Shown piece after piece: positions 8,113 to 15,771 of a stretch of DNA of 32,353 bases; within the stretch, counting starts at the first letter, position 1, and the number at the start of each line of letters is the position of its first letter. The stretch spans positions 1 to 32,353 of the forward strand of contig JBBDYO010000031.1 of the NCBI GenBank assembly GCA_040901495.1, in the 5' to 3' direction. The notes beneath the pieces are model-generated. The model saw only the letters and a list, made by a program, of their open reading frames with translations. It had not been told where the DNA came from and ran no database searches. A program made the translations under genes and the position numbers. Source of the DNA: VRUE01 sp040901495 (lineage in GTDB: Bacteria > Actinomycetota > Thermoleophilia > Solirubrobacterales > 70-9).

Positions 8113-10620
8113 TCAGCGCACAACCAGGTTGACGAGCTTGCCCGGAACGACCACCTCCTTGAGGATCTCCTTGCCATCGAGGTGGCGCCGCACGTTCTCG
8201 CTGGCCCGTGCGAGGCCGAGCAATTCCTCCTTGGAAGCGTCCGCGGAGGCCTCGATTCGGTCGCGCAGCTTGCCGTTGATCTGCACGACGAGGGTGACCG
8301 TGTCGGTGACGAGCAGCCCGACGTCGGCCTCCGGCCACGGCTGCTCCCAGACGCGGTCGCCGTTCAGCCGCTCCCAGACCTCGGCCCCCAGATGGGGGGC
8401 AAAGGGAAAGACGAGCGAGGCCGCGACAGCCGTCGCGAAGCGCACCGCGCCGGCGCCATCAGGCTCGCCGTAGAGCGAGTCCTTGAGCCGGTAGGCGTCG
8501 TTGACCAGCTCCATCACCGCAGCGATCGCTGTGTTGAACTGGAAATCGCGCTCGATGTCCCGCGTCACCTTGTCGATCGCCCAGTGCGCCTTGGCGAGCA
8601 GCGCTCGCGCCTCACCCGTCGCCGCCGCGGCGTCGACCTCGTCAGCATCCTTCTCCCCGACCTCCTCGCAGAGGCGCCAGAGCCGGGCGAGGAAGCGGTG
8701 GACGCCCTCCACGCCCTCATCCGACCAGTCGCCCCCGCGCTCCGGCGGCCCCATGAAGCAGACGTAGGTGCGCGCGGTGTCGGCGCCGTAGCGCTCGACG
8801 TACTCGGCCGGGCTGACCGTGTTGCCCTTCGACTTCGACATCTTCGCCCCGTCTCGGGTGATCATCCCCTGGGTGAAGAGGTTGGCGAACGGCTCCTGCA
8901 CGCTCAGGTGCCCGAGGTCGGCGAGCGCCTTGGTGAAGAAGCGCGCGTACATCAGGTGCAGGATCGCGTGCTCGACCCCGCCGATGTACTGGTCGACGGG
9001 GAGCCAGTGGTCGGCGGCAACGCGGTCCCAGGCAGCGTCGGAGTTGCGCGGGTCGAGGTAGCGGATGAAGTACCAGGAGGAGTCGACGAAGGTGTCCATC
9101 GTGTCGGTCTCACGTCGGGCGGGGCCATCGCAGCGGGGGCACTCGGTGGCAACCCACTCCTCGGCGGCGGCCAGTGGGCTCTTGCCCTGCGGCGCGTAGT
9201 CCTCGACCTCGGGCAGCTCAACCGGGAGCTGGTCGTCGGGAACGGGGACGATCGCCGGGGCTCCATCCTCGCCGCACTCCTCGCAGTAGACAACCGGGAT
9301 CGGTGCACCCCAGTAGCGCTGTCGCGAGACCAGCCAGTCGCGCAGGCGGTAGTTGACCGAGGAGTGCCCGCGCCCCTCCGAGGCCAGCCACTCGACGATC
9401 TCCGCATAGGCCTCGCGGTTGTCTTTGCCGTCGAAACGACCGGAATTGACCATCGGGCCGTCGCCCGGGTAGGGCAGGCCCTCCTCGTCGCGCGCCACCT
9501 CGGCGTCTTCGCCCTCGATCACACGCACGATCGGCAGGTCGAAGGCCTTGGCGAAGTCGTAGTCCCGGGTGTCGTGGGCCGGCACCGCCATGATCGCCCC
9601 CGTGCCGTACTCCATCAGCACGTAATCGGCGACGAACATCGGGATCTCCTCGCCGTTGACCGGGTTGACGACGCTGCGCCCCAGCGCCACCCCGGTCTTC
9701 GGGCGGTCCTCGTCGCCGCGCTTCTCGATCGACTCGCGACCGACCGCATTGACGTACTCGCGCACCTCTTCCTCGACCGGCGTCCCAGCGACCAGGCGCT
9801 CCAGCTCCGGGTGCTCGGGGGCAAGAACGAAGAAGGTCGCGCCGAACAGCGTGTCGGGACGGGTGGTGAAGACGGGGAAGTCGAGGTCGAGCTCCTCACA
9901 GCGGAAGGTCACCTCGGCGCCCTCGGAGCGGCCGATCCAGTTGCGCTGCATGGTGACGACGTGCTCGGGCCAGGACTCGAGCAGGTCGAAGTCGGCAAGC
10001 AGGCGCTCGGCGTAGTCGGTGGTCTTGAAGAACCACTGCTCGAGGCTGCGCTGCACGACCTCGGTGCCGCAGCGCTCACAGCGCCCGTCGACGACCTGCT
10101 CGTTGGCAAGCACGGTGGCGTCCTTGGGGCACCACTGGACCGGCGCCTCGGTCCGGTAGGCCAGGCCCTTTTCGAACAGCTGCAGGAAGATCCACTGGGT
10201 CCAGCGGTAGTACTCGGGCGTGTGGGTCCCGAGCTCACGCGACCAGTCGATCGAGATCCCCCACTCGCGGAACTGGCGGCGGAAGGAGTCGATCGAGCGC
10301 TCGGTAGCGGCGCGCGGCGGCTCGCCTGTCTTGATCGCGTTGTTCTCAGCCGGCAGGCCGAAAGCGTCATAGCCCATCGGGTGGATCACCTCGAAGCCGT
10401 GGCGGCGTCGAAAGTGGGCGATCGCGTCGCCGACCGCATAGCACTTGAGGTGGCCGACGTGGGGCTCCCCGGAGGGGTAGGGCAACATCTCCAGCACGTA
10501 GGACTTCGGCTTGGAATCGTCGTAGCCGGGCTGCCCGGGGTTAGGGACCTCCCAGGTCCGCTCATCCGCCCAGACCTGCTGCCACTTTTCCTCGATCACT
10601 TTTGGTTCGTAACCGGCCAT
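8113..10620 (-). CDS. leuS: Leucyl-tRNA synthetase
   Basis: The 835-residue class I synthetase charges tRNA-Leu. The HIGH signature is PYPSGEPHVGH near residue 45, and the KMSKS signature is GAKMSKSKGNTVSP near residue 590. Between them are a zinc-binding insertion (CPKDATVLANEQVVDGRCERC) and the CP1 editing domain with TTRPDTLFGATFFVLAPEHPE, used to hydrolyse mischarged tRNA. The C-terminal anticodon-binding helices and the small terminal domain (VQINGKLRDRIE...DGKEILKEVVVPGKLVNLVV) are complete. Length and layout are normal for bacterial LeuRS. The ATG at 10620 follows a 19-bp perfect hairpin (10636-10686) by 15 bases and lacks an obvious Shine-Dalgarno sequence. Confidence 0.97.
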   Translation of the reverse strand: MAGYEPKVIEEKWQQVWADERTWEVPNPGQPGYDDSKPKSYVLEMLPYPSGEPHVGHLKCYAVGDAIAHFRRRHGFEVIHPMGYDAFGLPAENNAIKTGEPPRAATERSIDSFRRQFREWGISIDWSRELGTHTPEYYRWTQWIFLQLFEKGLAYRTEAPVQWCPKDATVLANEQVVDGRCERCGTEVVQRSLEQWFFKTTDYAERLLADFDLLESWPEHVVTMQRNWIGRSEGAEVTFRCEELDLDFPVFTTRPDTLFGATFFVLAPEHPELERLVAGTPVEEEVREYVNAVGRESIEKRGDEDRPKTGVALGRSVVNPVNGEEIPMFVADYVLMEYGTGAIMAVPAHDTRDYDFAKAFDLPIVRVIEGEDAEVARDEEGLPYPGDGPMVNSGRFDGKDNREAYAEIVEWLASEGRGHSSVNYRLRDWLVSRQRYWGAPIPVVYCEECGEDGAPAIVPVPDDQLPVELPEVEDYAPQGKSPLAAAEEWVATECPRCDGPARRETDTMDTFVDSSWYFIRYLDPRNSDAAWDRVAADHWLPVDQYIGGVEHAILHLMYARFFTKALADLGHLSVQEPFANLFTQGMITRDGAKMSKSKGNTVSPAEYVERYGADTARTYVCFMGPPERGGDWSDEGVEGVHRFLARLWRLCEEVGEKDADEVDAAAATGEARALLAKAHWAIDKVTRDIERDFQFNTAIAAVMELVNDAYRLKDSLYGEPDGAGAVRFATAVAASLVFPFAPHLGAEVWERLNGDRVWEQPWPEADVGLLVTDTVTLVVQINGKLRDRIEASADASKEELLGLARASENVRRHLDGKEILKEVVVPGKLVNLVVR

Positions 10621-10635
10621 AGACCGGCGATCTTA

Positions 10636-10686
10636 CGAACTGCATCAACTTCTCTATCCGCCAGGCTGAGAAGTTGATGCAGTTCG
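10636..10686. repeat. Perfect 19-bp inverted repeat in the leuS leader
   Basis: Bases 10636-10654 are exactly complementary to 10668-10686, with a 13-base loop TATCCGCCAGGCT. It fills most of the spacer between the DUF3052 remnant stop (10699) and the leuS start (10620). The stem is only about 47 percent GC, unlike the surrounding sequence. No U-run follows in the leuS direction, so it does not look like an intrinsic terminator. It also has none of the T-box features (specifier loop, antiterminator with TGGN). Confidence 0.9.
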
Positions 10687-10698
10687 GGGGTTGGAGGC

Positions 10699-10905
10699 TT
10701 AAGTGCGACGCAGGGTCAACCGCAGCCCCGACCAGGTCTTATCGATCGCGCAGACCTTGGTGTCGACCATCTCGCAATCGAGCGCGACCCCCCGGATCAC
10801 GTCCTCGGTCAAGTCCGTCTCCACACCGGAGGAGCGCTTCGGCCAGGCCATCGACAGCGTCCCCTCGCCGACTGCCTTGGCGACCGCGTCAAAGCGCCGC
10901 AGATC
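10699..10905 (-). pseudogene. DUF3052 C-terminal remnant
   Basis: The frame reads DLRRFDAVAKAVGEG, then LSMAWPKRSSGVETDLTEDVIR, then VDTKVCAIDKTWSGLRLTLRRT and a TAA stop. This is the C-terminal half of the actinobacterial DUF3052 family (typical motif WIAWPKK...TDITED...VDNKVCAVDETWSGLRF). The family's N-terminal half of about 65 residues is missing and there is no usable start codon, so it looks like a truncated gene. It follows the SpoIIM-like gene in the same reading frame, directly after that gene's TAG stop. It may therefore be a deletion scar or, less likely, a readthrough extension. Confidence 0.75.
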
Positions 10906-11634
10906 CTATTCGGGAAAGACAACCGGCCCGGAGACCGGGGAAATCGCTTCGAGGATGTGGGGCCAGATGTAGACCTCGATCGTCGCGGCGATCAGAAGCA
11001 CCGGGATCGCCAGCATCACCGTGATCAGGGTGGCGGCGAGCAGCTGGTTCCACTCGCCGCGACGGCTGGCGATCAGCCATGCGGCCAGCGGCAGGAAAAG
11101 AGCGGTCAGCTCGGGAAGGGCGTGCGGAAGGACGCTGAGGATCAGCGCGAGATGGCTGATCTGCAACTGGTAGGCGATCGTCGAGCCCTGGAAGCCGAGG
11201 TAGAGGGCTTGGGTGGACAGCGAGAAGAGGGTTATCGCGGCCACGAAGAGGATCGCCAGCTCCCCCGCCTTGACGTGGACCCAGCGCGAGAAGCCCATGC
11301 GCTGCGCGGCGGCGATCGGCATCGACGCGCCGGCTATGAAGCCGGCGACGCAGGCGGTCCCGTGCAGCGCCAGCACGAGCGAGTTGCGCCAGAGGATCGG
11401 CGTCAGGTCGTCGACCTCAGAGGGCTGGGTCATCCCCGCGATGTGGATCGGCGTCAGGTCGGGGGTCAGCAGGCCCGCGACCACCCAGACCGCCCCAAGC
11501 AGGGACAGCGCGATCGCCAGGCTCAGAGACGCCCAGCCGACGAGCACCATCCAGCGCTGCTCGCTCCACACCGCGAACGTCTCCCGCGTGTCCCGCATCC
11601 CATGCGAGAAGACATGCTCGTTGGCGCCATTCAT
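10906..11634 (-). CDS. SpoIIM-like (DUF95) membrane protein
   Basis: The 242-residue protein has about five or six membrane segments. The C-terminal pattern (ILSVLPHALPELTALFLPLAAWLIA followed by LLAATLITVMLAIPVLLIAATIEVYIWP) matches the stage II sporulation protein M / DUF95 family, whose members carry PHGxxEL and an AAxIEaxxTP end. In non-sporulating actinobacteria the role of these proteins is unknown, so no sporulation function is implied. The ATG at 11634 is preceded by AGGGG with suitable spacing. The stop codon TAG at 10906-10908 is followed in frame by the tail of a DUF3052 protein. Confidence 0.72.
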   Translation of the reverse strand: MNGANEHVFSHGMRDTRETFAVWSEQRWMVLVGWASLSLAIALSLLGAVWVVAGLLTPDLTPIHIAGMTQPSEVDDLTPILWRNSLVLALHGTACVAGFIAGASMPIAAAQRMGFSRWVHVKAGELAILFVAAITLFSLSTQALYLGFQGSTIAYQLQISHLALILSVLPHALPELTALFLPLAAWLIASRRGEWNQLLAATLITVMLAIPVLLIAATIEVYIWPHILEAISPVSGPVVFPE

Positions 11635-11759
11635 CCCCTAGCTCATCGGCAGGCAGGCGTGGTTGTTTGAGCCTTGAAGGGCGAGGGCGCATTCGACCTG
11701 TTTCAGTTTCGGCACTCTCAGGTCTTGTTGCGTTACAGCCCAGCCTCGAGGATTGCCAG

Positions 11760-12032
11760 ATGTCTCCAAGAAAGATTCGCGGCGAAATGAGTCAGTACGA
11801 GACGCCTAACTGGGATCCGCTGATCGATTTTCTCGCTGGCAACTTCATGTGGATGCACGAAGTCGAGCTAGCAGACGGGACCCGTCTGCACGCCTACAAG
11901 CATCGAGAAACAAGACGCTACCTTCACTTAAGCTCGGATGGGCGAGCCTTTTTCTACAGCGCAGATGGCTTCTATTGCGAAGATGAAGCCCCGCACGAAG
12001 TGCTGGATCAGGTTTTCGCCTTGAGGCATTGA
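11760..12032 (+). CDS. Conserved hypothetical protein
   Basis: I chose the ATG at 11760, which has GAGG about nine bases upstream; an ATG at 11787 (MSQYETPNWDPL) is an alternative. The 90-residue product contains FMWMHEVELADGTRLHAYKHRETRRYLHLSSDGRAFFY. This pattern (FMWM-EVEL-DGT-LHAYKH-TRRYLHL) is one I recognise from small actinobacterial hypothetical proteins without assigned function. No membrane segment or signal peptide is visible. Its stop codon falls where the truncated DUF4160 sequence begins, so the last residues (FALRH) may have been altered by the event that removed the DUF4160 N-terminus. It is divergent from the SpoIIM-like gene across a 125-base spacer in which I see no clear promoter. 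Confidence 0.65.
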   Translation: MSPRKIRGEMSQYETPNWDPLIDFLAGNFMWMHEVELADGTRLHAYKHRETRRYLHLSSDGRAFFYSADGFYCEDEAPHEVLDQVFALRH

Positions 12033-12187
12033 TATCGAGAGCCTCACGGTGATCGCCGGCCGGCTACCTCCCCGTGCGCGAAAACTCGTCGTCAAGTGGG
12101 CAGGCCTGCATCGCGCCCGAGCTGCAAAACAACTGGAGGCGTGCACGCGACCACCGTCCACTGGACACTATTGAGCCCCTGCCATAG
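12031..12187 (+). pseudogene. DUF4160 remnant, truncated and frameshifted
   Basis: From 12031 the frame reads DIESLTVIAGRLPPRARKLVVKWAGLHRA. After one extra base in the CCC run at 12116-12118 it continues ELQNNWRRARDHRPLDTIEPLP and stops with TAG at 12185-12187. Together this is the C-terminal half of a DUF4160 protein (typical end: WAxLHRxELxxNWxxAR..PLxxIxPL). The N-terminal half, including the usual PPHFHA motif, is missing, and a stop codon lies two codons upstream. DUF4160 genes commonly sit next to DUF2442 genes, and an intact DUF2442 follows here, which supports the call. The frameshift could be real or a sequencing error; the truncation cannot be explained that way. Confidence 0.75.
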
Positions 12188-12206
12188 GCCCTCTACCATC
12201 AGTTCC

Positions 12207-12473
12207 ATGCGAAGCACGCCACTCCTGATCGACGCCACGCCGGCTGATGGCTACATCGTCCGCGTCCGTTTTGAGGACGGCCTGGCAGCCGATGTCGATC
12301 TCTCTTACTTACTCGACTACGGTGGCGTCTTTGAGCCCCTTCAAGACCTTGAGTACTTCCGCCAGCTTCGCGCCGACGCTGAGGCCGGCACGATCGTTTG
12401 GCCTAACGAGGCCGATATTGCGCCAGAGACGCTCTACGCGCAGGCTCAACGTCGAGCTGCGGCGACGGCATAG
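12207..12473 (+). CDS. DUF2442 family protein
   Basis: The 88-residue product reads YIVRVRFEDGLAADVDLSYLLDYGGVFEPLQDLEYFRQLR, then a segment ending TIVWPNEADIAPETLYAQA. This matches DUF2442 (pattern VRFxDGxxxxVDL...GVFEPLxDxxxF...GTVxWPNGADLAPExLY). DUF2442 proteins are often encoded beside DUF4160 proteins, and the pair has been proposed to behave like a toxin-antitoxin module. Here only the DUF2442 partner is intact, so any module is broken. The ATG at 12207 gives the family's usual N-terminus; no strong ribosome-binding site is seen. Confidence 0.85.
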   Translation: MRSTPLLIDATPADGYIVRVRFEDGLAADVDLSYLLDYGGVFEPLQDLEYFRQLRADAEAGTIVWPNEADIAPETLYAQAQRRAAATA

Positions 12474-12495
12474 GTATCAGGCCCTTGCCAAAGAA

Positions 12496-12568
12496 TGGAG
12501 CTGAGGGGGCTCGAACCCCTGACCTCCGCCATGCCATGGCGGCGCTCTTCCAGCTGAGCTACAGCCCC
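12496..12568 (-). tRNA. tRNA-Ala (anticodon GGC)
   Basis: The minus strand folds into a full cloverleaf of 73 nt. The acceptor stem is GGGGCTG with CAGCTCC, including the G3-U70 wobble that marks alanine tRNAs. The D arm is GCTCAGCTGGAAGAGC. The anticodon stem is CCGCC/GGCGG with loop ATGGCAT (anticodon GGC), and the T arm is AGGGG TTCGAAC CCCCT. The discriminator base is A, and CCA is not encoded. A TAAACT hexamer at 12580-12585 (minus strand) could be the -10 box, but no -35 match is visible. The gene lies downstream of the DivIVA-like gene. Confidence 0.97.
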
Positions 12569-12614
12569 GCGAGTAGCTGAGTTTAGACGCCTCCGGAGTA
12601 AGCCGAGCGCTGGG

Positions 12615-13412
12615 CTAGGCGGCGCGCTGGCCGGGCCCGGAGTCCTCGTCAACATCGAGGATCAGGTTGTCGCCGGAGGTGCGGCGAACGCGGAAATCAA
12701 GGGCCGCGCGCTCTTCGAGCTCGCGCAGCAACTCAACCGGTTCGTCGAGGCGCATCGAGAGGGTTGCCCGCCCCTCGGAGAACCGCTCGACTGAGATCTC
12801 CGAAGCGCCGATGTTGCCGATCAAGTCCTCGAACCCGACCAGCTGGGAGAAGTCGCCCAGGGGGCCGATCTCCACCTTGACCTCCCCCTCGAAAAGGTCC
12901 TTCGCGGGCGACTCGGCCTCGGCTGCGTCGCTCGGCTCCGCGCCGTTCGTCGCACCGGTTTGAGCGTCGGCAAGTTCCTGCGTTCGCCGGCTGACCTCAA
13001 CCGCCTCGCGCAAGGCTTTCATCCGGATCCGGGTCGCCTGGCCACGGGCCTGCGCCTGGATCTCCTCCAACCGCCCGGCCGTCGACTCCAGGGAGACGAT
13101 GCTGCGGTCGTGCCGCTGGTTCGCCTCCCACAGCTGTTCGTTCAGGTGGCGGATCTCACGCTCGCGCTCGATCACCATCCAGGAGAGCGAGTCCAGCTCC
13201 TGTTCGGCCTGCGCGGTCGCTTCTTTCGCACAAGCGGCCTCCACCGAGGCGAGCCGGGCTTTCTCCTCAGTCGCCTCAACTTTGTGCTCCAGGCCCCAGA
13301 TCCGCTTATCGCGCGCGCCAACCGCCGCATCGACGTCTTGGCGGCGGTAGCCGAGGAGCGCCCTCTTGAAGCTACCCATGCGCGGCACCGTAAAGGTGCC
13401 TTCGGACGCCAT
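12615..13412 (-). CDS. DivIVA-like coiled-coil protein
   Basis: The 265-residue protein starts with a DivIVA-type motif (SFKRALLGYRRQDVDAAVGARDKRIWGLE, about residues 14-42; compare FxxxxRGYxxxEVDxFL). A long charged coiled coil follows to about residue 145, then an acidic linker. A C-terminal alpha/beta domain (VEIGPLGDFSQLVGFEDLIGNIGASEISVERFSEGRATLSMRLDEPVELLRELE, about 178-255) comes last. DivIVA-type N-termini bind curved membrane and recruit cell-pole or division factors. The last domain looks like a ligand-binding or ferredoxin-like fold, which is an inference. The ATG at 13412 overlaps rsfS by 41 bases. An internal ATG at 13379 would reduce the overlap to 8 bases. Confidence 0.7.
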   Translation of the reverse strand: MASEGTFTVPRMGSFKRALLGYRRQDVDAAVGARDKRIWGLEHKVEATEEKARLASVEAACAKEATAQAEQELDSLSWMVIEREREIRHLNEQLWEANQRHDRSIVSLESTAGRLEEIQAQARGQATRIRMKALREAVEVSRRTQELADAQTGATNGAEPSDAAEAESPAKDLFEGEVKVEIGPLGDFSQLVGFEDLIGNIGASEISVERFSEGRATLSMRLDEPVELLRELEERAALDFRVRRTSGDNLILDVDEDSGPGQRAA

Positions 13413-13773
13413 CTTGGGACACCGTCAGCTCAAGGCGGGGCGCCTCTCGCCAGAGGTCCTCGAGCTGGTAGCGCTGGCGCGCCTCCTCGGTGAAGACGTG
13501 CAGCACCGCGTCGAGGTAATCGACGACGATCCAGCCGGCGGACCCCTCCCCATCCACGCCTCCCGGCAGCAGCTCATGCTCTTGCTTGATGCGCAGCCTC
13601 GCCTCGTCGGCGATCGCCCGCGCCTGGCGCTCGTTGCGGGCAGTGCAGATCATCAGGAAGTCGGTGTAGGAGACCAGCTTGCGCATGTCCAAGACGATGA
13701 TCTCGGTCGCCCCCTTGGAATCGGCCAGCTCCGCCGCCCGCCGCGCCAGCGCCTCTGAGCTGAGCCCACTCAC
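13372..13773 (-). CDS. rsfS: Ribosomal silencing factor RsfS
   Basis: The 133-residue protein matches RsfS (formerly YbeB/Iojap): KGATEIIVLDMRKLVSYTDFLMICTARNERQARAIADEA in the N-terminal half, then GWIVVDYLDAVLHVFTEEARQRYQLEDLW. RsfS binds ribosomal protein L14 and blocks subunit joining when nutrients are scarce. It starts at a GTG whose bases overlap the nadD stop (GTGA at 13770-13773). The nadD-rsfS order is conserved in many bacteria. About fifteen residues after the usual family end (SQDGVRRHLYGAAHG) are encoded in the overlap with the next gene. Confidence 0.93.
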   Translation of the reverse strand: MSGLSSEALARRAAELADSKGATEIIVLDMRKLVSYTDFLMICTARNERQARAIADEARLRIKQEHELLPGGVDGEGSAGWIVVDYLDAVLHVFTEEARQRYQLEDLWREAPRLELTVSQDGVRRHLYGAAHG

Positions 13774-14378
13774 GAATACACACCCTTCTCCTCGATGAAG
13801 CGCGCGACGCCCTCCGGCACGAGGTAGCGGAGGGGCCGGCCCGCCGCCGCCCGCTCCCGCACAGACGAAGAGGAGACGCCGAACTGCGGCATCTCCAGCA
13901 TCGTTGCGCCGCCCTCGGCGCCGAGGCTGCGCAGCACGGCGACGACATCGGCGTCGGAGACGCCCGAACGCCGGGCCACGGCCAGCCGGGCCAGCTCGAC
14001 CACCCGCCCTGGCTCGCGCCAGCTCTCAAGCCCCACGGCGGCGTCGGCCCCCATCACAAACACCAGCTCCGTGTCCTTTTCATCCGCAAGCAGCTCCAAG
14101 GTCTCATAGGTATAGGACGGCCCCTCGCGCTCCACCTCGAGGGTGGAAACAGAAATGCGGGAGTCTTCGGCGGCGGCGAGCCTGGTCATCGCAAGCCTCA
14201 GCTCCCGACCCGGGTCGTCGACGATCCGCTTGTGGGGAGCCTCGCCGGTCGGCATCAGCACGACTTCGCTGAGGCCGAGCTGCCAGAGCGCCTCCTGCGC
14301 CAGAGCCAGGTGACCGAGGTGAGGCGGGTTGAATGCCGACCCGAGGACCCCGATGCCGGCCCCGGGAGCGCTACTCAC
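13770..14378 (-). CDS. nadD: Nicotinate-nucleotide adenylyltransferase
   Basis: NadD joins nicotinate mononucleotide and ATP to form deamido-NAD, a late step in NAD synthesis. The 202-residue protein has the nucleotidyltransferase signature GSAFNPPHLGHLALAQ near residues 13-28 (HxGH) and the second ATP motif FGVSSSSVRERAAAGRPLRYLVP near 165-187. Length is normal for the family. The GTG start at 14378 overlaps the proA stop by 8 bases (GTGAGTAG), and its own stop overlaps rsfS by 4. This implies translational coupling in a proB-proA-nadD-rsfS order. Confidence 0.94.
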   Translation of the reverse strand: MSSAPGAGIGVLGSAFNPPHLGHLALAQEALWQLGLSEVVLMPTGEAPHKRIVDDPGRELRLAMTRLAAAEDSRISVSTLEVEREGPSYTYETLELLADEKDTELVFVMGADAAVGLESWREPGRVVELARLAVARRSGVSDADVVAVLRSLGAEGGATMLEMPQFGVSSSSVRERAAAGRPLRYLVPEGVARFIEEKGVYS

Positions 14379-15636
14379 GCACGTTGCCGTCGCCGCGGAC
14401 GACGTACTTGTAGGTGGTCAGCTCGCGCAGCCCAATCGGGCCACGCGCATGCAGCTTCTGGGTCGAGTTGCCGATCTCCGCCCCCATGCCGAACTCGAAG
14501 CCGTCGGTGAAGCGGGTCGAGGCGTTGGTGTAGACGACCGCCGCGTCGACTTCCTCCGAGAACCGGGAGGCAGCGTCCTCGGAGCGCGTGACGATCGCCT
14601 CCGAGTGGCGGGTGCCGTGCCGGTTTACGTGGTCGATCGCCTCCTCGAGGGAGTCGACGACGGCAACCGCCAGCTTCAGGTCGAGGTACTCCCTGCCCCA
14701 GTCCTCATCGGTGGCGTCCCCAACCTCGACGCCCCCGGCGCTCTCCCGGGCCCGCTCGTCGCCGACCAGCTCGACCCCGGCGTCGCGCAGCTCTGCGAGG
14801 GCGTCGGGCAGGAACTCCGCGGCAACGGCGGCATCGACAAGCAGCGTCTCCGCCGCGTTGCAGACACCCGGCCGCTGCACCTTCGCGTTGAAGGCGATCC
14901 GCCTGGCCATCTCCAGGTCGGCGTCGGCGTGGACATATACGTGGCAGTTGCCGGCGGCGGCGTAGATCACCGGCACCGTCGCAACATCCTTCAGCGCGGC
15001 CTTCAGTCCTTCGCCGCCGCGCGGGATCAGGAGGTCGACGGTCCCGTCCTGCGTCGCCAGCTCGGCCAGGTTCTCGCGCCCACCGCCGGCCAGCAGCAAC
15101 GCGCCGTCCTCGGGCAGGCCCGCCTCGGCAAGCCCCTCGCGAACGATTGATGCAAGCGCCCCGTTCGAGCGCTCCGCGTAATGGGAGCCGCGCAGGACGA
15201 TCGCGTTGCCGCTCTTGATCGTCAGCGCCGCGCAATCGATCGTCACGTTCGGGCGCGCCTCATAGACAACCGCGACGACCCCGAGTGGGACCCGCACCTT
15301 GCGCAGGTCCAGCCCGCTGTCCAGGGTCTTGCGGGCGAGCTCCTCTCCGACCGGGTCATCAAGCGCGACGATCTCCAGCACGCCGGCGGCCATCGCGGCG
15401 ACCCGCTCATCGCTCAGCGTCAACCGATCGCGCAGCGCGTCGGTCAGTCCCGCGGCGCGCTCATCGGCGAGGTCGGCGGCGTTCGCCTCGAGGATCTCGG
15501 GGACCCGCTCGCGCAGCAGGCGAGCGATCGCCTCCAGCGCAGCGTCCTTGACTTCGGTCGAGGCACTGCCCAGCGGCCGCGCCGCCAGCTTGGCAGCAGC
15601 GCATCTCTCGGCAACGGAAGCGGTAGTCACGGCCAT
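14371..15636 (-). CDS. proA: Gamma-glutamyl phosphate reductase
   Basis: ProA reduces gamma-glutamyl phosphate to glutamate semialdehyde with NADPH, the second step of proline synthesis. The 421-residue protein carries the family motifs GVVAVVYEARPNVTIDCAALTIKSGNAIVLRGS in the cofactor domain and NAKVQRPGVCNAAETLLV around the catalytic cysteine (about residue 257). The C-terminus has GAEIGNSTQKLHARGPIGLRELTTYKYVVRG. It starts with ATG at 15636 and lies downstream of proB. The 135-base spacer between them is mostly a long hairpin element (15656-15757). Confidence 0.96.
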   Translation of the reverse strand: MAVTTASVAERCAAAKLAARPLGSASTEVKDAALEAIARLLRERVPEILEANAADLADERAAGLTDALRDRLTLSDERVAAMAAGVLEIVALDDPVGEELARKTLDSGLDLRKVRVPLGVVAVVYEARPNVTIDCAALTIKSGNAIVLRGSHYAERSNGALASIVREGLAEAGLPEDGALLLAGGGRENLAELATQDGTVDLLIPRGGEGLKAALKDVATVPVIYAAAGNCHVYVHADADLEMARRIAFNAKVQRPGVCNAAETLLVDAAVAAEFLPDALAELRDAGVELVGDERARESAGGVEVGDATDEDWGREYLDLKLAVAVVDSLEEAIDHVNRHGTRHSEAIVTRSEDAASRFSEEVDAAVVYTNASTRFTDGFEFGMGAEIGNSTQKLHARGPIGLRELTTYKYVVRGDGNVRE

Positions 15637-15655
15637 CGTCGAGTAAGGGTAGCTA

Positions 15656-15757
15656 GACGAGGCGGGCTCCCTCTTCAGGAGACCGTCCGTTCCACGGCAT
15701 CTGTGCTGTGGGCTGTGATCGCTCCCAAAGCCTCCTGAAGAGAGAGCCCGCCTCGTC
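15656..15757. repeat. Long hairpin element B1 between proB and proA
   Basis: Bases 15656-15681 pair with 15732-15757 at 25 of 26 positions (one C/A mismatch, 15670 with 15743). The 50-base apical part contains CCGTCCGTTCCAC (15683-15695) and CGCTCCCAAAGC (15720-15731). Between these blocks CACGGC can pair with GCTGTG as a small inner stem. The same two blocks occur on the minus strand inside the element at 18583-18689. Neither strand has a U-tract after the stem, so a normal intrinsic terminator is unlikely. It lies between genes of one pathway that are normally cotranscribed. Confidence 0.92.
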
Positions 15758-15771
15758 GATCGAGCTTTAGG

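Noticed and set aside
7963..10677. A 904-codon open frame antisense to leuS on the plus strand.
   Set aside because: It mirrors leuS, which has all its catalytic motifs. Long antisense frames are expected opposite GC-rich genes, and its translation shows no recognisable domain.
10621..10698. A T-box riboswitch before leuS.
   Set aside because: There is no specifier loop, no antiterminator with a TGGN bulge and no terminator U-run, only a simple perfect hairpin.
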